From assembly GCF_014490485.1 (NCBI RefSeq), contig NZ_JACTVA010000043.1, positions 1 through 47,264 of the forward strand: DNA of 47,264 nucleotides, written 5' to 3'. This DNA is from Teichococcus aerophilus. GTDB lineage: Bacteria; Pseudomonadota; Alphaproteobacteria; Acetobacterales; Acetobacteraceae. The position numbers were made by a program, and so were the translations under genes. The number at the start of each line of letters is the position of its first letter. Positions within the stretch are counted from its first letter, which is position 1. Positions 46,870-47,264 of the stretch are shown piece after piece. A model generated the notes under the pieces. The model saw nothing but the letters and a program-made list of their open reading frames with translations, was not told where the DNA came from and made no database searches.

Positions 46870-47264
46870 TTAGCGCAGCGTGAACGAGATGGGCACGGTG
46901 GGCGACCACGTCTCGCCCCCCATTTCATCCGGCAATGGTGGCAGCCTGGCACGCTGGATCATCTCGCCCACCGCCTCATCCAGTTCCGCATCGCCCGTGC
47001 TGCGGATGATGCGCCACTGGGTCACCGTTCCATCACGCAACATGGTGAAGCTGAGTAGGGCGGTGCCCTCACTACGTCGCAGGCGCGCACGGTTCGGGTA
47101 CCGCTTGGCACGGTTCAACGCGTTGGAAACGCGATCCACGTAGTTCGGCGGCGGCCCAGCGGAACGGCTGGGCGTCGCACTCGGCGCGGCGGTCTGCGCG
47201 GGCGCGGCCGTCACCGGGCCCGGGGGCGCCTGGGTGTGCTGGGTCGCGGCCGGTGCGGCCGGGC
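46870..47264 (-). CDS. TonB-like C-terminal domain protein (partial)
   Basis: The gene runs off the right edge; about 131 residues are visible. The visible N-terminal part is Pro/Ala/Gln-rich (for example QTAAPSATPSRSAGPPP), like the periplasm-spanning linker of TonB. The C-terminal domain (YPNRARLRRSEGTALLSFTM, then DGTVTQWRIIRSTGDAELDE and a final VPISFTLR) fits the TonB C-terminal fold that contacts outer-membrane receptors. It might be TonB itself or a TonB/TolA paralogue; no exbB or exbD is visible. The start and membrane anchor lie outside the window. Confidence 0.82.
   Translation of the reverse strand, partial: PAAPAATQHTQAPPGPVTAAPAQTAAPSATPSRSAGPPPNYVDRVSNALNRAKRYPNRARLRRSEGTALLSFTMLRDGTVTQWRIIRSTGDAELDEAVGEMIQRARLPPLPDEMGGETWSPTVPISFTLR

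Overview
The window is a very GC-rich bacterial chromosome segment with dense coding, many GTG/TTG starts and short or overlapping gene junctions. Gene content (gyrA-coaD-peptidylprolyl isomerase, sdhE-mfd opposite recG, an alphaproteobacterial-type LexA box before uvrA, a UvrA with a CPVS first finger, a tripartite tricarboxylate (TTT/Bug) binding protein) points to an alphaproteobacterium, most likely Acetobacteraceae of the Roseomonas type. That placement is inference from family knowledge; there is no rRNA here to confirm it. No insertion sequence, prophage, CRISPR array or rRNA was seen. It reads as ordinary chromosome with several accessory catabolic and signalling modules.

Layout. 1-3.3 kb: cell-wall and outer-membrane genes on the minus strand (a truncated exported protein, RlpA, an MltB-type lytic transglycosylase, an LpxR-type lipid A deacylase). 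3.4-4.8 kb: tRNA-Ser(TGA) and a membrane diguanylate cyclase. 5.2-9.6 kb: a LysR regulator facing an NAD(P)-binding epimerase-like protein, then an exported dienelactone hydrolase-like protein, a YdjM-like membrane protein and a DsbA/FrnE-type oxidoreductase. 9.9-12.0 kb: an RsbQ-like alpha/beta hydrolase followed 2 nt later by a PAS-GGDEF diguanylate cyclase, which looks like a small-molecule sensing module and is the most interesting locus. 12.2-15.3 kb: an enolase-superfamily sugar-acid dehydratase candidate and a TTT binding protein, with a divergent GntR/FCD regulator. 15.3-21.2 kb: DNA repair (mfd, with sdhE overlapping it; divergent recG). 21.3-26.2 kb: a Gld-type ABC exporter operon (ATPase, permease, GldG-like protein, DUF4340-like protein, Nudix hydrolase). 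26.3-29.9 kb: MsrP, a GT39 glycosyltransferase and a GT2-GtrA polyprenyl-phosphate glycosyltransferase. 30.3-32.8 kb: a family-5 solute-binding protein and an FkbM methyltransferase. 32.9-37.0 kb: tRNA-Lys(TTT), then a gyrA-coaD-cyclophilin operon with a good promoter and intrinsic terminator. 37.2-42.5 kb: a complete fructose PTS operon fruBKA. 43.1-46.8 kb: ssb and divergent uvrA, the latter behind a LexA box. The right edge cuts a TonB-like protein.

How the genes work together. FruB, FruA and FruK form a self-contained route from external fructose to fructose-1,6-bisphosphate. Mfd, UvrA, RecG and Ssb are repair and replication proteins; two GAAC-N7-GAAC sites (before uvrA and touching the recG start) suggest part of this set is under SOS control. 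The two glycosyltransferases probably make and use a polyprenyl-phosphate sugar for envelope glycosylation, and LpxR would remodel lipid A. The two diguanylate cyclases both keep GG(D/E)EF and the RxxD inhibitory site, so both are predicted active in c-di-GMP synthesis.
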